Positions 25,176 to 36,537 of a stretch of 64,000 nt of DNA are shown piece by piece. The notes under the pieces are model-generated. The model was given only the letters and a program-made list of their open reading frames with translations. It was not told the DNA's origin and made no database searches. Both the position numbers and the translations under genes were made by a program. How positions within the stretch are numbered: position 1 is the stretch's first letter; every line of letters starts with the position of its first letter. The stretch comes from Oncomelania hupensis. Taxonomy: Eukaryota > Mollusca > Gastropoda > Littorinimorpha > Pomatiopsidae. The stretch covers positions 23,425,992-23,489,991 of the forward strand of contig CM072525.1 in NCBI GenBank assembly GCA_036898135.1, given 5' to 3'.

Positions 25176-26086
25176 AATTGTTAAAGAAGAGACCAAACAC
25201 TGCACTGTCATGAGTACTAGACAAAGGACATTCAAGTGCAATGAATTTTTTTTTCTTTACGGCAATGTTAGCTAAGTATCATTAAAAAAATTTCACCGAA
25301 GCGCAATAGAATAAATTGCGGAATGCAGTATGAACTATTATTATTATTTAACTGGAAAAAAACAACAAAGTTACCTTGACATGTGAAATAAATTGTTAAA
25401 CGCAATGGTGCGAACGTGTGAGTCATGGATTATTTATTCGAATCGAAATTAAATTCCAAACCATTCCCCCCAACCCGCAACCCTCAACCTCCAACCCCAT
25501 CTCACCATACCCTCACCCCCCTTTCTACACTGTCCTCCCACCCCAGTTCCCATCAGACCGCTTTATAGCTTTCGATATTGTTACAGGTGCAAGTTCAGTC
25601 ACCTCAATTTAAAAAAATTTGTTTCTTAAATGTAATGTTTGTCTTTTTATGTTATTTGACGTTAGCTCAACAAGCAGCAGCAGCAGCAACAATAAAAGTG
25701 GTAGCAATAGCGTAAGAGTGATGAGAATTCCAAATCGCACCACCCCCACTCCCATCCTCCCTCAGCTCCCCTCAACATCCCCTTCCATTTTTAAGTTTTC
25801 ATTCCTAAGTTCAGTCACCCCGGTTCAAATAAATCATTGTATTTAATGTATGTACGCATCATGCAATTGAAGACACACAAGCAAACACAGCACGAAACAT
25901 GTTATAGCAATAGCATGAACATTTATCGGTGTATTTATTTATTTATTTATTTATATTGCTTTTTAAAAGTCAGAGAATGAAGGGAAGGGTGGAGAAGCTG
26001 ATAGAGAATTAATGTGTAACAAAATTTGAAAGAAAGAGAAAGGTGCAGGGTGTATCATGCTTTCAGGTTCAAATATCAACTAATAA

Positions 26087-26133
<47 letters not shown>

Positions 26134-26300
26134 AATTTGAGAGAGAGAAAGAGAGACTCTTTGCTAGGGGAGCAATCCAATGCAACAGAAGCTACTCCTA
26201 AAAATATTTAAAAACTATTATGAACTATTATTCTATTACTATTATTATGAACTATTATTCTATTATTACTGTTATTATTATATTATTCTATTATTACTAG
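25176..26300. other. No gene seen; simple repeats
   Basis: Unique AT-rich sequence with C-rich blocks at 25460-25550, (TTTA)n at 25930-25955, about 11 AAAT units at 26088-26135, and degenerate ATTATTCTATT units at 26215-26300. Confidence 0.5.
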
Positions 26301-26310
26301 TATTATGAAC

Positions 26311-26525
26311 CATTATTCTGCAAAGCACCGTGCAAGGAGGTAGAAGAAAAGGGAGACCGAAAAAGAGGTGGGAGGACAACATTCGAGAATGGACTGGTTT
26401 GACACTGAGAGAAGCCATCAGGGCTGCTGAGGACAGAAAAAGATGGAGTATGCTGGTTAAACGATCATCTGTGGTGCCCCTACGACCTCCGGGTTACGGG
26501 ACAGGATAGGATAGGATAGGATAGG
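26311..26525 (+). pseudogene. RTE-type LINE copy D, 3' end with target-site duplication
   Basis: Encodes the final part of the RTE ORF: VQGGRRKGRPKKRWEDNI, REWTGLTLREAIRAAED, then the stop codon inside the GGATA tail (26503-26527). ATTATGAAC occurs at 26302-26310 and again at 26526-26534, directly flanking the copy, so it is a 9-bp target duplication. Only about 215 bases of the LINE were inserted. Confidence 0.85.
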
Positions 26526-26749
26526 ATTATGAACGACCATTTCCTATATGTTTTTATAGAGTTAGGAGCAGCAGGAGGCCAGGCACGCTAGACGGCATTT
26601 TACCACCCACGATCGGAGTCGTAGTTTGTACCGTCGTTCGGGAAATTCTGTCATATACCGTGATTAGATTTCTTTCCGACGCGCCGGCATGATGCTTGTG
26701 TGGCATGGCTGTATGGTTGTACGACTTGTCCTTTATGTCATTTTAAAAT

Positions 26750-26850
26750 GTATTTATTGATTTATTTAAACTTTTTAGAATATAGCGCTGGCCTGTACAA
26801 CGATATAACTGAAACCGCCCGAAGCGTCCACTCGCTGCTTTAGATCATCG
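26750..26850 (-). repeat. Dispersed repeat R1, diverged 3' half
   Basis: TAGAATATAGCGCTGGCC, GATATAACTGAAACCGCCC and GAAGCGTCCACTCG match R1 with an internal deletion. Confidence 0.6.
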
Positions 26851-27975
26851 CGCACCGTGGAATTGCTACGGCGCTTTGTTAAATTCTGTCACGGCATAAA
26901 CACGCATTCAGGTCGACTTGCCTTAAGGAAGTTGTAGTGGCCCCTCGATACCTAGACATCATCAAGTCCAGATTTTCTCTCAATCCCCTCGTCATCCTCC
27001 CGCCGTTTACGTATAATTTCAACTTCAACCAGTCTATAATACCAACTGCAGTACCCATTTGCCTTATTCTTCATCTCTTTAATCGCACACACGTCTAGGC
27101 TATATCCTCCGGCGGAGACTTTGTTTTACACCACACTTATGCGACAGTCGTTTATCGTGATTTCTCATTCTTACGACCAAGAATCAAATGCTTTGTTATT
27201 TGAAACACAACATTTATGTTTGTTTGTTTGTTTTTCTTTCTTTCTCTGTTTGTTTGTCTTTTTTCTTTCTTTTCTTTCCTTTTTTTTTGGAGGGGGGGGG
27301 GGAAGGGTGGATGGAGTGCGCTTTAAGTGCAACCTGTCACACTTACGCAAAGACATTAAAGTTGACCGACTAAAGACCGATCGCAATAAATGCTTGCTGG
27401 TGCCTCTTTGCACTCACAAGGAAATTTAACAAAAACCCGCCACGCGGCCTTGCTTAGGGCTGACAAAAACCGGCCATGCTTAGGGCTGACTAATGGCAGC
27501 ATCAGAACCAATAAGAATTTGAGCTATGGTCGCTGGTAAAATGGCAATAGTTCACTTTTGACGAGGTTTCATGCGACAGTGGCTAAGAAGCGCCAGTCCA
27601 TGACGGGTTGATAGACTCGCCAATAACTGCAGCAGCAGCTTCAAGGGGAGCTAACTGCTCCTCAAAGGGAGGCAACACCTTCCAGCGAGCTTTAATAGCC
27701 ATTATTCCGTCGCCTCCCCCACATACCTGGTCACGTGCTCTGAACTCTCGTGCTGATGTTAAGAAATGGCGTTAAAATGCAATAACACATTTTCTTCTGG
27801 ATTCGTGGATAATATTCGTTGTATCCATTTCGGGCGGAATTCCGGTGGCCGTCTGAGCAAATGCCGGCAAGCAGCCGCCGAACAACGCCAACCACGACGA
27901 TGAGGAGTGGGTAGGTGGGTGGAGGGCTTAGGACTTTAATGTTTGCGGATGTGTTTCGAGACTTGGCACGCAACC
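26851..27975. other. No gene seen
   Basis: Unique sequence. T-rich stretch and a G9 run near 27290; GCTTAGGGCTGAC occurs twice at 27452 and 27478. No frame carries a domain I recognise. Confidence 0.5.
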
Positions 27976-28075
27976 GTCTTAGACATGAGCGTCATGATCT
28001 CTGTAATAATCCGTGCGACAGAATTGCACGTGTGCACATATTAGATCTCCGTTTATACTGTCTTCTCTCCACTGA
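27976..28075 (-). repeat. Dispersed repeat R1, 5' fragment
   Basis: AGACATGAGCGTCATGATCT, AATCCGTGCGACAG and CTCCGTTTATACTGTC correspond to the R1 5' end on the reverse strand. Confidence 0.6.
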
Positions 28076-28121
28076 AGCAAGATTAACTGCCTGTATATCA
28101 TCATGGTCCTCTTATGGGTAA

Positions 28122-28727
28122 AGGTGCGGTCTGACGGGAAGTGAAACAGAAGCAAAATAGCCAGTAAAACACGAAACATCGTAGTTTTGACTATGTTTAT
28201 CGTGTGACTAGACCTAAAGCATAACAGCAGCAAAGCGCCGAAGGGAAGCAAAACCGATGCTTTCAGTGTTAGAGCGTGCTCTAAAATTTTGGCTTGTTTC
28301 GCTGAAGCATTTGATTGCCAGCCAATCAGAAGAGCCGACGTACGAAAACGAGGTTGTTATCATTTCAGCGATCATGTCGGCATCAAAAGCTACTGGGCCA
28401 TTAGCAAATCTGAAACAAGACGATACGTTTATTCTCCTCGATCTAATTCAAAGTCACGAGGAATTATGGAATGTTAGAAGTCAAAATTACAGAAACCAAA
28501 CCCTGAAAAAGGCCTAATGGACTTCTGTGAGGGTCAATCTGATGGAAAGGAAGGTAACTGATTTACAACTTATTGCGCATTGCTTCCACGCAGACTGCTT
28601 ATGCAAAACTTCTCATCGTGTGACCGCTTCACAAAGCAAAGCATTATAAACGCACTTGCTTCTAGCAGCAGATGCTTTGCTTTGTTTACCGCTTTGCTTC
28701 TGTTTCGCTTCACGTCAGACCGCACCT
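28122..28727 (+). mobile_element. PIF/Harbinger-type DNA transposon derivative, complete ends
   Basis: Terminal inverted repeats 28122-28156 and 28693-28727 agree at 33 of 35 positions (outer part AGGTGCGGTCTGACG). The element is flanked by TAA at 28119-28121 and 28728-28730; a 3-bp TWA duplication is the known hallmark of PIF/Harbinger transposons. Inside, GCTTTGCTTC/GAAGCAAAGC-type motifs recur near both ends, as expected of transposase-binding subterminal repeats. It keeps part of a MADF-domain exon but no DDE transposase, so it is a 606-bp non-autonomous internal-deletion derivative. Family assignment rests on TSD, TIR and MADF together. Confidence 0.8.
28374..28550 (+). pseudogene. MADF-domain exon remnant inside the Harbinger element
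   Basis: From Met at 28374 the frame reads DDTFILLDLIQSHEELWNV followed by RSQNYRNQTLKKA, which fits the start of a MADF (Adf-1/Myb-like DNA-binding) domain: a helix with ILL.LIQ, the LW dipeptide and the NYRN motif. A TAA stop at 28515-28517 interrupts it, yet the same frame continues with WTSVRVNLME, consistent with the next conserved Trp of the domain. AAGGTAACT at 28546 resembles a splice donor. PIF/Harbinger elements normally carry a second, DNA-binding Myb/MADF protein that assists the transposase. Only about the first half of the domain remains, so I treat it as dead. Confidence 0.7.
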
Positions 28728-28779
28728 TAAGCTAGACTTTTGCTCTAGATGGTTAAATTGAAACCTCTGTTGGCCTGCT

Positions 28780-28844
28780 CTGTCTCTATCTGTCTCTGTT
28801 TGTCTATCTCTCTGTCACTGTTTATGTATCTCTGTCTCTGTCTG

Positions 28845-28922
<78 letters not shown>

Positions 28923-29001
28923 CCCGCTAAGCTGCCATTACTTAGCCGCGTTTTCCTCACCAATCGGTTACTTCCCACCCAACCCTCCATTTCCCATCCC
29001 C

Positions 29002-29052
<51 letters not shown>

Positions 29053-29055
29053 TTC
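28780..29055. repeat. (TC)n arrays and (CA)n
   Basis: Degenerate TCTG then pure (TC)n at 28850-28918, and (TC)n(AC)n at 29005-29052. Arg-Glu and Leu-Ser frames are artefacts. Confidence 0.93.
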
Positions 29056-29740
29056 TAATTCTCAGTTTTAAACGTACGCCAACAAGACATTCTGGGTCGT
29101 GGAGGTTTTGACCTCGTCGGCAGTGGTGTGCAATGCGGCGTAAAGGACATGAGTGTTTTATAGTCCATAAGTCCCAGCACTTCTTTTGGTCAGTGAGCAG
29201 TAAGTACCATTACTTTAATCTTATGTATTGTATTGTAAGGATGCAAAGAAATGAGAAGAGAAGACAGACGGTGTGAGGAGAGGTGAGATAGGGGGAGGAG
29301 GGAAAGGAGATTGGAGAGGGAGGGGGAATGGGATATAATTGAAAATATCTCTTTTATAACATCAGTGAAATTACATGGAATATGATGCAAAGTAATATGT
29401 TCTGTTTGATTTAAATAAGTCACTTTAGTTTATGTGTCAGTTTACCGTCTTTTCTGTTGTTTTTTTTCTTCAATTGATTCATTCATCTATATATTTACTT
29501 TTTAGTTTATTTCTTTTTCTTTTACTTTATTTGACTACCTCCAGTCGTTTTCTTCTCCCTTCATTCACTGCGGAGGTCTGTCGTCAATTTCGCACGCGCT
29601 TGTCCATTCTTTAAGAATGGACCTCTGCTGCAGTCTGTGAAATCAAACCTAAGTTGACACATTCTAGTATTTTTCCCGATCTCTATAGCCAAGACAGATC
29701 ACAGGAAGCGGGCATCAGTGAACAACAGTTATCCAATCCT
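29056..29740. other. No recognisable feature
   Basis: Unique sequence; no supported frame. Confidence 0.5.
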
Positions 29741-29815
29741 ATCCAATGCAACACAATCCAATATAATCCAATCCAATACAATACAATACAATACAATACA
29801 ATACAATACAATACT
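29735..29815. repeat. (AATCC)n/(AATAC)n pentanucleotide repeat
   Basis: Pentamers change from AATCC to AATAC across the tract. Confidence 0.93.
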
Positions 29816-29910
29816 ACACCACAGCACTTTATTGTTCAATAAAAGTCAGAAATGTGACTTTAGATGACTACGAGAATATAATGTCTTTACAGAAGAGTTG
29901 TGTCCCTGGA

Positions 29911-30700
29911 GTCCAATCTCCACTACACTACACTGCCCTACACTATAGTACACTACACTATACTACACTATACTGCCCTACACTATAGTACACTACACTA
30001 TACTACACTATACTGCCATACACTATAGTACGCTACACTATACAGCCCTACACCATAGTACACTACGCTACACTACGCTATACTGCCCTACACTATAGTA
30101 CACTACATTATACTACACTATACTGCCCCACACTATAGTACACTACACTATACTACACTATACTGCCCTACACTATAGTACACTACACTATACTATACTG
30201 CCCTACACTATAGTACACTACACTATACTACACTATACTGCCCTACACTATAGTACACTATACTATACTATACTGCCCTACACTTTAGTACACTACACTA
30301 TACTACACTATACTGTCCTACACTATAGTACACTACGCTGCACTACGCTATGCTGCCCTACACTATAGTACACTACACTATACTACACTATACTGCCCTA
30401 CACTATAGTACACTACACTATACTACACTATACTGCCCTACACTATAGTACACTACACTATACTACACTATACTGCCCTACACTATAGTACACTACGCTA
30501 TACTGCCCTACACTATAGTACACTACACTATACTACACTATACAGCCCTACACTATAGTACACTACGCTATACTGCCCTACACTATAGTACACTACACTA
30601 TACTACACTATACTGCCCTACACTATAGTACACTACACTATACTACACTATACTGCCCTACACTATAGTACACTACACTATACTACACTACGCTACACTA
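29911..30700. repeat. 40-bp higher-order tandem repeat of CTACA-type pentamers
   Basis: The unit is made of four 10-base pieces: CACTATAGTA, CACTACACTA, TACTACACTA and TACTGCCCTA. It recurs about 18 times, some copies lacking one 10-base piece. Substitutions (CGCTA, CAGCC, CATTA) mark individual units. Confidence 0.93.
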
Positions 30701-31068
30701 CACTATAGTACACTACAGTACACTACACTATGCTACACTACACTATACTGCCCTATACTATAGTACACTACACTACGCTACACTACACTATACTACACTA
30801 TATTACACTACACTGCACTACACTATGCCACACTACAGTACATTATACTACGCTACACTACACTATACTGCCCTACACTATAGTACACTACGCTACACTA
30901 CACTGTATACTACACTGCACTACACTACACTACGCTACACTACACTATACTACACTACACTGCATTACACTACACTACACTACACTACACTACACTATGC
31001 CACACTACAGTACACTACAGTACAGTACACTACGCTACACTACACTACAGTGCGTTTTTTCATCTCGA
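30701..31068. repeat. (CTACA)n satellite, irregular
   Basis: The same pentamers continue without the regular 40-bp pattern. The His/Tyr/Thr/Leu frames of more than 100 codons are a result of the 5-base period. Confidence 0.93.
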
Positions 31069-31089
31069 TTAAGAAGACGTTAATAAAAC

Positions 31090-31205
31090 AACCTACCAAC
31101 ACTACTACTACTGCTACTACTACAACTACTATTACTACTACTATACATTACATTGCACTACTATACTATACTACACTACACTACACTATACTATATATTA
31201 TACTA
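31090..31205. repeat. (CTA)n and (CTATA)n tail of the satellite block
   Basis: ACTACTACTG-type trinucleotides, then further pentamer repeats. Confidence 0.85.
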
Positions 31206-31555
31206 CATCTCAAACCGAGCAATTTTTTTTTATACGGGGCATACTTATTATGACTGATAGTCTGTGTAGACCTCACACAAACAATTCTGAGCGCATCAGG
31301 ACCTATCGGAGCTATAGGATACTCAGAATCAAAAGCCCCTCGTCGTGTTTTTTAGACTTAGTGTCACGGAGTTCAAATAACATCAGACTGGAAAGACAAG
31401 CACACAAGCAAATAAAATGTGGAAGAAAATACCTACGAACGTGCCTAATGCGACGTCTATTATCTGGTAAAACGCAATACAAAGAAATAAGAGCCCTTAT
31501 GTTATGGTTAAACTGAGGTGAGCGACCTTCTTCCTCTTATGGTTGTTTTTACTCC

Positions 31556-31875
31556 TTCGGATGAGAGTATAAACCGAGGTCTAGTCTGTGCGCTCACGCA
31601 GGCATTCCATCGCACGGACTTTAAAGATCCTGACGCGTATGCATCCAACTACACCCAGAGAGCACTAGATCCCTACTCCACTATACCCGCTGCCTCAGGT
31701 TTGTGCTCAATTGCCTGGGCGGCCTCAGACGATGCGCCCAAAGCTTGCAAGTGGGCGCCTCGTGCGGTTGAGTTAGAACCTGTATCGGCCAGCGCTTTGA
31801 GCAGCTCGTGAGCTAAAAAAAAAACTATATAAAAACGATGAAATAAATTAAATTAAATTAAATTAAATACATAAA
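31556..31875 (+). repeat. Dispersed repeat R1, near full length
   Basis: Order of blocks: GATGAGAGTATAAACCGAGG, CATCGCACGGACTTTAAAG, CCCAGAGAGCACTAG, TTGTGCTCAATTGCCTGGG, GATGCGCCCAAAGCTTGCAA, GTATCGGCCAGCGCTTTGAG, CAGCTCGTGAGCT, then an A-rich/AAATT tail. No coding capacity. About 310 bases, without a tRNA head I can identify. Class is unknown. Confidence 0.8.
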
Positions 31876-32044
31876 TAAATTGCCTGTACAAGGTTGTTGC
31901 AATGAGACGTGCTGTAATAATCATTGGTCCAGTATGTAAATAAAAGTTAAAGGTGTTCCCGTAACTCTTTGGGTCTTTTTGGGGAGGGAGGCGTTTGGAA
32001 CCTCTATTTTTTTGTAGGCCAGCTTAGTGAGGACGGTGCCTATC

Positions 32045-33420
32045 TGTCACGAACTGGCTAGTTTTAACTCTGCTTGTTGACTATTTAGCCATGTGTAGTC
32101 TTTGTAACAGTAGAGAAGTTAGACTATTACACAGCAGCAATTAAATTACACAGCAGACCACACACCGCGAGCCCGACCCACGCTAGCGCAGTGAGTCAGC
32201 ACTTGAGCTTTGAATCGGACCGTTTTAACCAATCAGAGCAGGCTCAGTGGGTAGAGCAGTTTGAATGTGTCAGAGCCTAACACAGTTTGAATCAGTCGTG
32301 TGTGAGACGAGGTAGAGTCAACATCTCCACAGCTAGAGAAATCTCTACACTCATAGACCAGGAAGCAGGACTTAGAAATCTTAGAATTCTCTCAAGTCAT
32401 CACGGGCCTGAACTTGTCAAACAGGTAAATGAACACTCTTCTGTTTTCATCGTGATATATTTGTATTATTGTTGAAATTATGTTCGAAGAATTTGCTATG
32501 CATAAATGTGAATTGTTAATCCGAATTTGCGGGACCACGTGGAAGAGCCGAGCACGAGGCGAAACACGACCGGTTGCGCCGCCATGTTGTATCCCGTACG
32601 GAACCACTGTTGTTTAACTTAAATGTATGTTTGCAGACCAGTGGCTGTACCACCGAATGTTTATATTATTATTAATTCTGTATGTGTATAGTTAGACACG
32701 ATTTATATTTATGTATGTATAGGAATTTAGAGTGAGATTACAGCGGAACCCGGAAGTAGCAGAATGTTCGTCGCTTATGTATAGAGATGTGGAGCTATCA
32801 CTGAGGGCTACTTGGCTTTCAGTGAGACGCTCTGCACAAACCGATTATTCAGGGTTGTGCAGAATTTCGTCTCTTATATTACAGACGAGCAGGCGAGCTA
32901 TCCCGAGCTATCCAGAGCTATCCTGTGCACCCCACTCCACAGAAACGACTAGTTGGTCGAGGAGACTCTACCGCACAAGACGGAAAGAGATACCCGAAGA
33001 AACACCCTGTCAGACCCCACAGCGTGGCAAGGGAACCCAACTACACAACGACAAAGGTGTACCAGAAGCTACCTCACAGAAGGACTTCGAACACCCCACA
33101 CATGAGTTAAGTGCATAAGGCGAAGGTGCACTTAAACTGATCATAACAGGACCACAGTAGTCCAACTCTTCAGAAACTGTAAAACGGACCACAGTAGTCC
33201 AAATCTACATGAAACATTATAGCAAGTGCCCGAGGAAGAAATAACAGCTGCCTATACTAGACTATCAGCGATCGAACTATTAGCATTGAAAGAGACATTT
33301 TAAGTTAGAGTAGTACTTAGAGAATCTTGTATAGAGTAGAAGAAATAAATGTGTGATTTTAACTGTTATCAAGTGGCTGGACTACATATGATTCATAGCC
33401 GTGTGAAAGCTAGTGTGACA
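32045..33420 (+). mobile_element. Candidate solo LTR
   Basis: Bounded by TGTCAC at 32045 and GTGACA at 33415-33420, with an AATAAA polyadenylation signal at 33344, about 75 bases before the right end, as in an R/U5 region. No second copy, primer-binding site or gag-pol is in view, and the flanks (TATC, GTATT) do not give a clean 4-6 bp duplication. GGACCACAGTAGTCCAA occurs twice near 33149 and 33185. Frames inside have no domain I recognise. It could instead be unique sequence. Confidence 0.35.
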
Positions 33421-33647
33421 GTATTCTTTTACCATTTTTCTATCTATTTCTGTACCCCAACCTTAACACAGAACGAGCGAAACAAATAAATTTATTAAAG
33501 TAATTCATAGGGTGACTTACTAGCAGTTCCCACCGAATAAACGTGAGGGTCCATAATTCCATTGTGCAGAGCCCATAAACCCCACGTGACACTATCTCCC
33601 CTCCCTCGCTGCTTTTACCTTCCCCGGTTCTAAGCGGATCCAAGTAC

Positions 33648-33845
33648 CCATTCACAGCTGGGTGAACTGGGCTGTGTCGTCCGTTGTTTGTTTTTCGGCA
33701 ATCTTTCTATGTCGTTTGATGGTTGACTTCCAAGGATGATCACCCATCCAAGTATTAACTCCGCACCACGTTGCTTTAAAAATGAAACATTGCTTGCGTG
33801 TGCCCAAACTAACAACACTACAGCGCCATCCATAAATACAATTCA
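33648..33845 (-). mobile_element. Probable 5S-rRNA-derived SINE (SINE3-like)
   Basis: On the reverse strand AGTTAATACTTGGATGGGTG followed by ATC matches the 3' promoter region of 5S rRNA (TTAGTACTTGGATGGGAGACC in 5S), preceded by a GGTGCGG segment and by an upstream GGGCACACGC stretch like the box A region. The following body is not 5S. A true 5S gene would be better conserved. Called from memory of the 5S consensus. Confidence 0.5.
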
Positions 33846-34392
33846 AATCAATTCAATTCAATTCAATCAAGATTTATTCGCCAAGTGACATACATACAGT
33901 TATAGTATACATGACACAAAGAATGCTTTAGATCAGCGGCAGGCATGCATAAAAAACAGAACAAACAAATAAAGCATAGATCTAGTGCGACCTATGTAAC
34001 CAATGTAACCACCATTATACTAGACAGCAGACCCATGCCTGACTAGAACACTCATGTAGAACATAGATATACAGACATCAACAAACATAACCGAATTACA
34101 GATAACAAAACATGCGCATATTTAATGTACATCATCAGACACAGCAAATATACGGATGACTAAAATAGATTCGCACCCAGAAGCACCTCCCGCAATTCAT
34201 GACTAATATGACTATGAATATGACGCAATAAGGAGCAGCCTAAATAATTCTTATAATTGATTTAAGTGTCTGATAGACCACGGGAAGAAGCCATTCAGTG
34301 AGCGTGTGGTTTTGCTGGGGAGCGAACGGAGTCTACGGCCTGAGGGGAGCATCTGAAAGAGCACGTTAGTCACATAATACAAGTATTATTGA
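33846..34392 (-). pseudogene. 3' end of a second LINE (CR1/L2/jockey-like)
   Basis: The reverse strand from 34386 to 34252 reads VLFQMLPSGRRLRSLPSKTT, RSLNGFFPWSIRHLNQL and stop. This ending (LPSGRRLRSLP, then FFPWxIRxLN) is typical of the ORF2 C-terminus of CR1/L2/jockey-group LINEs. Non-coding 3' sequence follows, reaching TTGGCGAATAAATCTTGATT and an (ATTGA)n tail at 33842-33870. It differs in protein and tail from the RTE copies. Sequence to the right (34400-35330) may contain more of it, but I cannot follow a frame. Confidence 0.6.
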
Positions 34393-35440
34393 CGAACGTC
34401 TGCTGGTTTGGGGGTCCACCTTCTCCTGGAAGGCGCTGCACTCCCGTTTTTTTTTAAATCTCTGCTTTGCTGACTGACGTGAATGTTATTGTACTGGGAA
34501 AGCAACCTAGAGTCAATTTATTTTGGATAGCTTTAATGAATTGACAATACCCTGTGCTCAAACCCAGATGGCGAGATAACAAAAATCACGATATCAAAAA
34601 GCGAAGCATCAAGTGCAGCGGTTTGTTACAATGACTAGATCCTGTGTCGACGACGATTGTGTACCTCGGCAGTTCTTGTGAAAAGAACATCTATGGTCTT
34701 ACCATTTGTTGTATCAAGTGACAGATGCCGCAACAGTTGAGGTTAGGAAACATAAAAGCATTTCTCGGAAGGCAAGACCGTCACACAAAAATGTATACTC
34801 TGCCTTCTAGCTCTTCCCTCGGCCTATCAGGTCGTCGGGGTGGATTGGTGTGATTGGGGGATGGAGAGCCTGCAGAGATCTGAATGAACAACTTCAGAGA
34901 CTCGTCAGTTCGCTTCCATCAACGTATAGGTCTAGTATGGGCATAGATAGACCATTCCATCTTCTGACCAGCTCTGCTTTCCTCTGTCGCCGGCGGCCTC
35001 CTTTCTTCAGTTCTCCGTAAATGTGTAAGGATTGTTGTGAAATGCATCATGCTAGGTGTGAGATTGATGCGTATTGCATGTTTTTCTTCAATTTATTAAT
35101 TTATTATAATTTTGTTGGGGATGGGGGTCGGTTGGGGTTGTCTAACATCACTTATGATGAAGACACTAACTTTTGAAGAACTAGTTCTCCGTAAAGTAAG
35201 TCTTGAAGTCTGTGAGGATGGTATGACCATGAGGTGAGACGAGACCATGCCAGTTTATTTCTCTTGACAATGGACAAGCAAAGGGTCCTGAGATCCAAGA
35301 AGACGTTGGTACACTTCGGCTAGTAGTACACGATTATTTGACTATGAGCTGTTGTTTACATGTGGACCTGCAATCAATAACTCCTCCCCCAAAGCAAAAG
35401 CAAAACGGTTGCCCCTTGTTGACACAGACACCAGTATACC
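34393..35440. other. No clear gene; possible LINE debris
   Basis: At 34985-35030 the reverse strand reads YGELKKGGRRRQRKAELVRR, loosely like C-terminal segments of some LINE ORFs. Not assignable with confidence. Confidence 0.3.
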
Positions 35441-35442
35441 CT

Positions 35443-35565
<123 letters not shown>

Positions 35566-35585
35566 TAAATTCGGGATGCAATCAA

Positions 35586-36067
35586 TATCCTATCCTATCC
35601 CGTAACTCAAGAGTCGCTGGGGCCCCACAGATGGTCTTTTAACCAGCGTATTCCATCTTTCTCTGTCCTCAGCAACCCTAATGCCTTCGCGCAGTGTGGA
35701 GCCAGTCCATTCTCGAATGTTGTCCTCCCACCTCTTTTTATGCCTCCCTCTTCTTCTGCCCCCTTGCACCGTGCCTTGCAGGATGGTCTTTGCAAGGCCT
35801 GATGCTCTGGTGACGTAGTCATACCATCGGAGTTTTCGTTTCTTCACCACTGTGAGCATTTTTTTTTAAAGCGCACCGAGCATGCTCACTTGGCCTGGAT
35901 GGAATCGCGCTATACAAGTGTTCATATCGTCATCATCATCATCATCATCATCACATCATCATCATCATGATGTCATCGTGTTGTCCAATGGATTGTGCGA
36001 TGATCTGTCGGACTTCGTCGTTGGTAATGTACTGGGTATAGGAAATGCCCAGAAGTCTTCTGTAGCA
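35586..36067 (-). pseudogene. RTE-type LINE copy E, interrupted
   Basis: The reverse strand is open from MLTVVKKRKLRWYDYVTRAS through GGRRRGRHKKRWEDNIREW to SYGIG and a stop in the CCTATCC tail. Coding sequence upstream (CYRRLLGISYTQYITNDEVR) is separated by an inserted 111-base segment at 35858-35968. GCAATCAA at 35578-35585 and GCAATGAA at 36065-36072 are a likely 8-bp target duplication with one mismatch. The 5' part is missing. Confidence 0.8.
35858..35968 (+). mobile_element. Dispersed repeat R3 nested in LINE copy E
   Basis: Absent from LINE copies B, C, F and G at the same point (GTGAGCA joined to GTCATCG), so it is an insertion. It carries AGCGCACCGAGCATGCTCAC, TCGCGCTATACAAGTG and an (ATC)n tail, matching 46372-46492 and, in reverse, 56705-56800. 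Confidence 0.7.
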
Positions 36068-36126
36068 ATGAATACCTTTTCTAAAATGCAAAAACAAACG
36101 CTCCTTGTTGAAACAGACACCGATAT

Positions 36127-36241
<115 letters not shown>

Positions 36242-36537
36242 CATGTATAGCGGTGGTATAAAAGGAAAAGCAAAGTCTATTCCCATAGAAAACGGAAAGT
36301 AAACTGTCTAAGCGGAGAATCTTCTACGTCAATATTATATAAAACAATGCAAAGGAAAAACAGATGGGTGCACCAACAGACTAAATACATAAATGGATAG
36401 GTAAACACCACATGCACAGGATAAATGAAAACGGCTTGTTCACACTTTGTAAGCACTTTGTGACATCGTGTGTGTTTATGTAGTCAGTCAGAGACACTCA
36501 GACAGTCAGAGACACTCAGACAAAAAGAATCTGACCT

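Noticed and set aside
30730..31253. Tyr/Thr/His-rich frames of more than 100 codons
   Set aside because: They arise from the stop-poor pentamer satellite (CTACA)n, and similar frames exist in other phases.
32732..33118. 128-codon frame inside the candidate LTR as a host gene
   Set aside because: No recognisable domain, overlapping alternative frames, and a probable repeat context.
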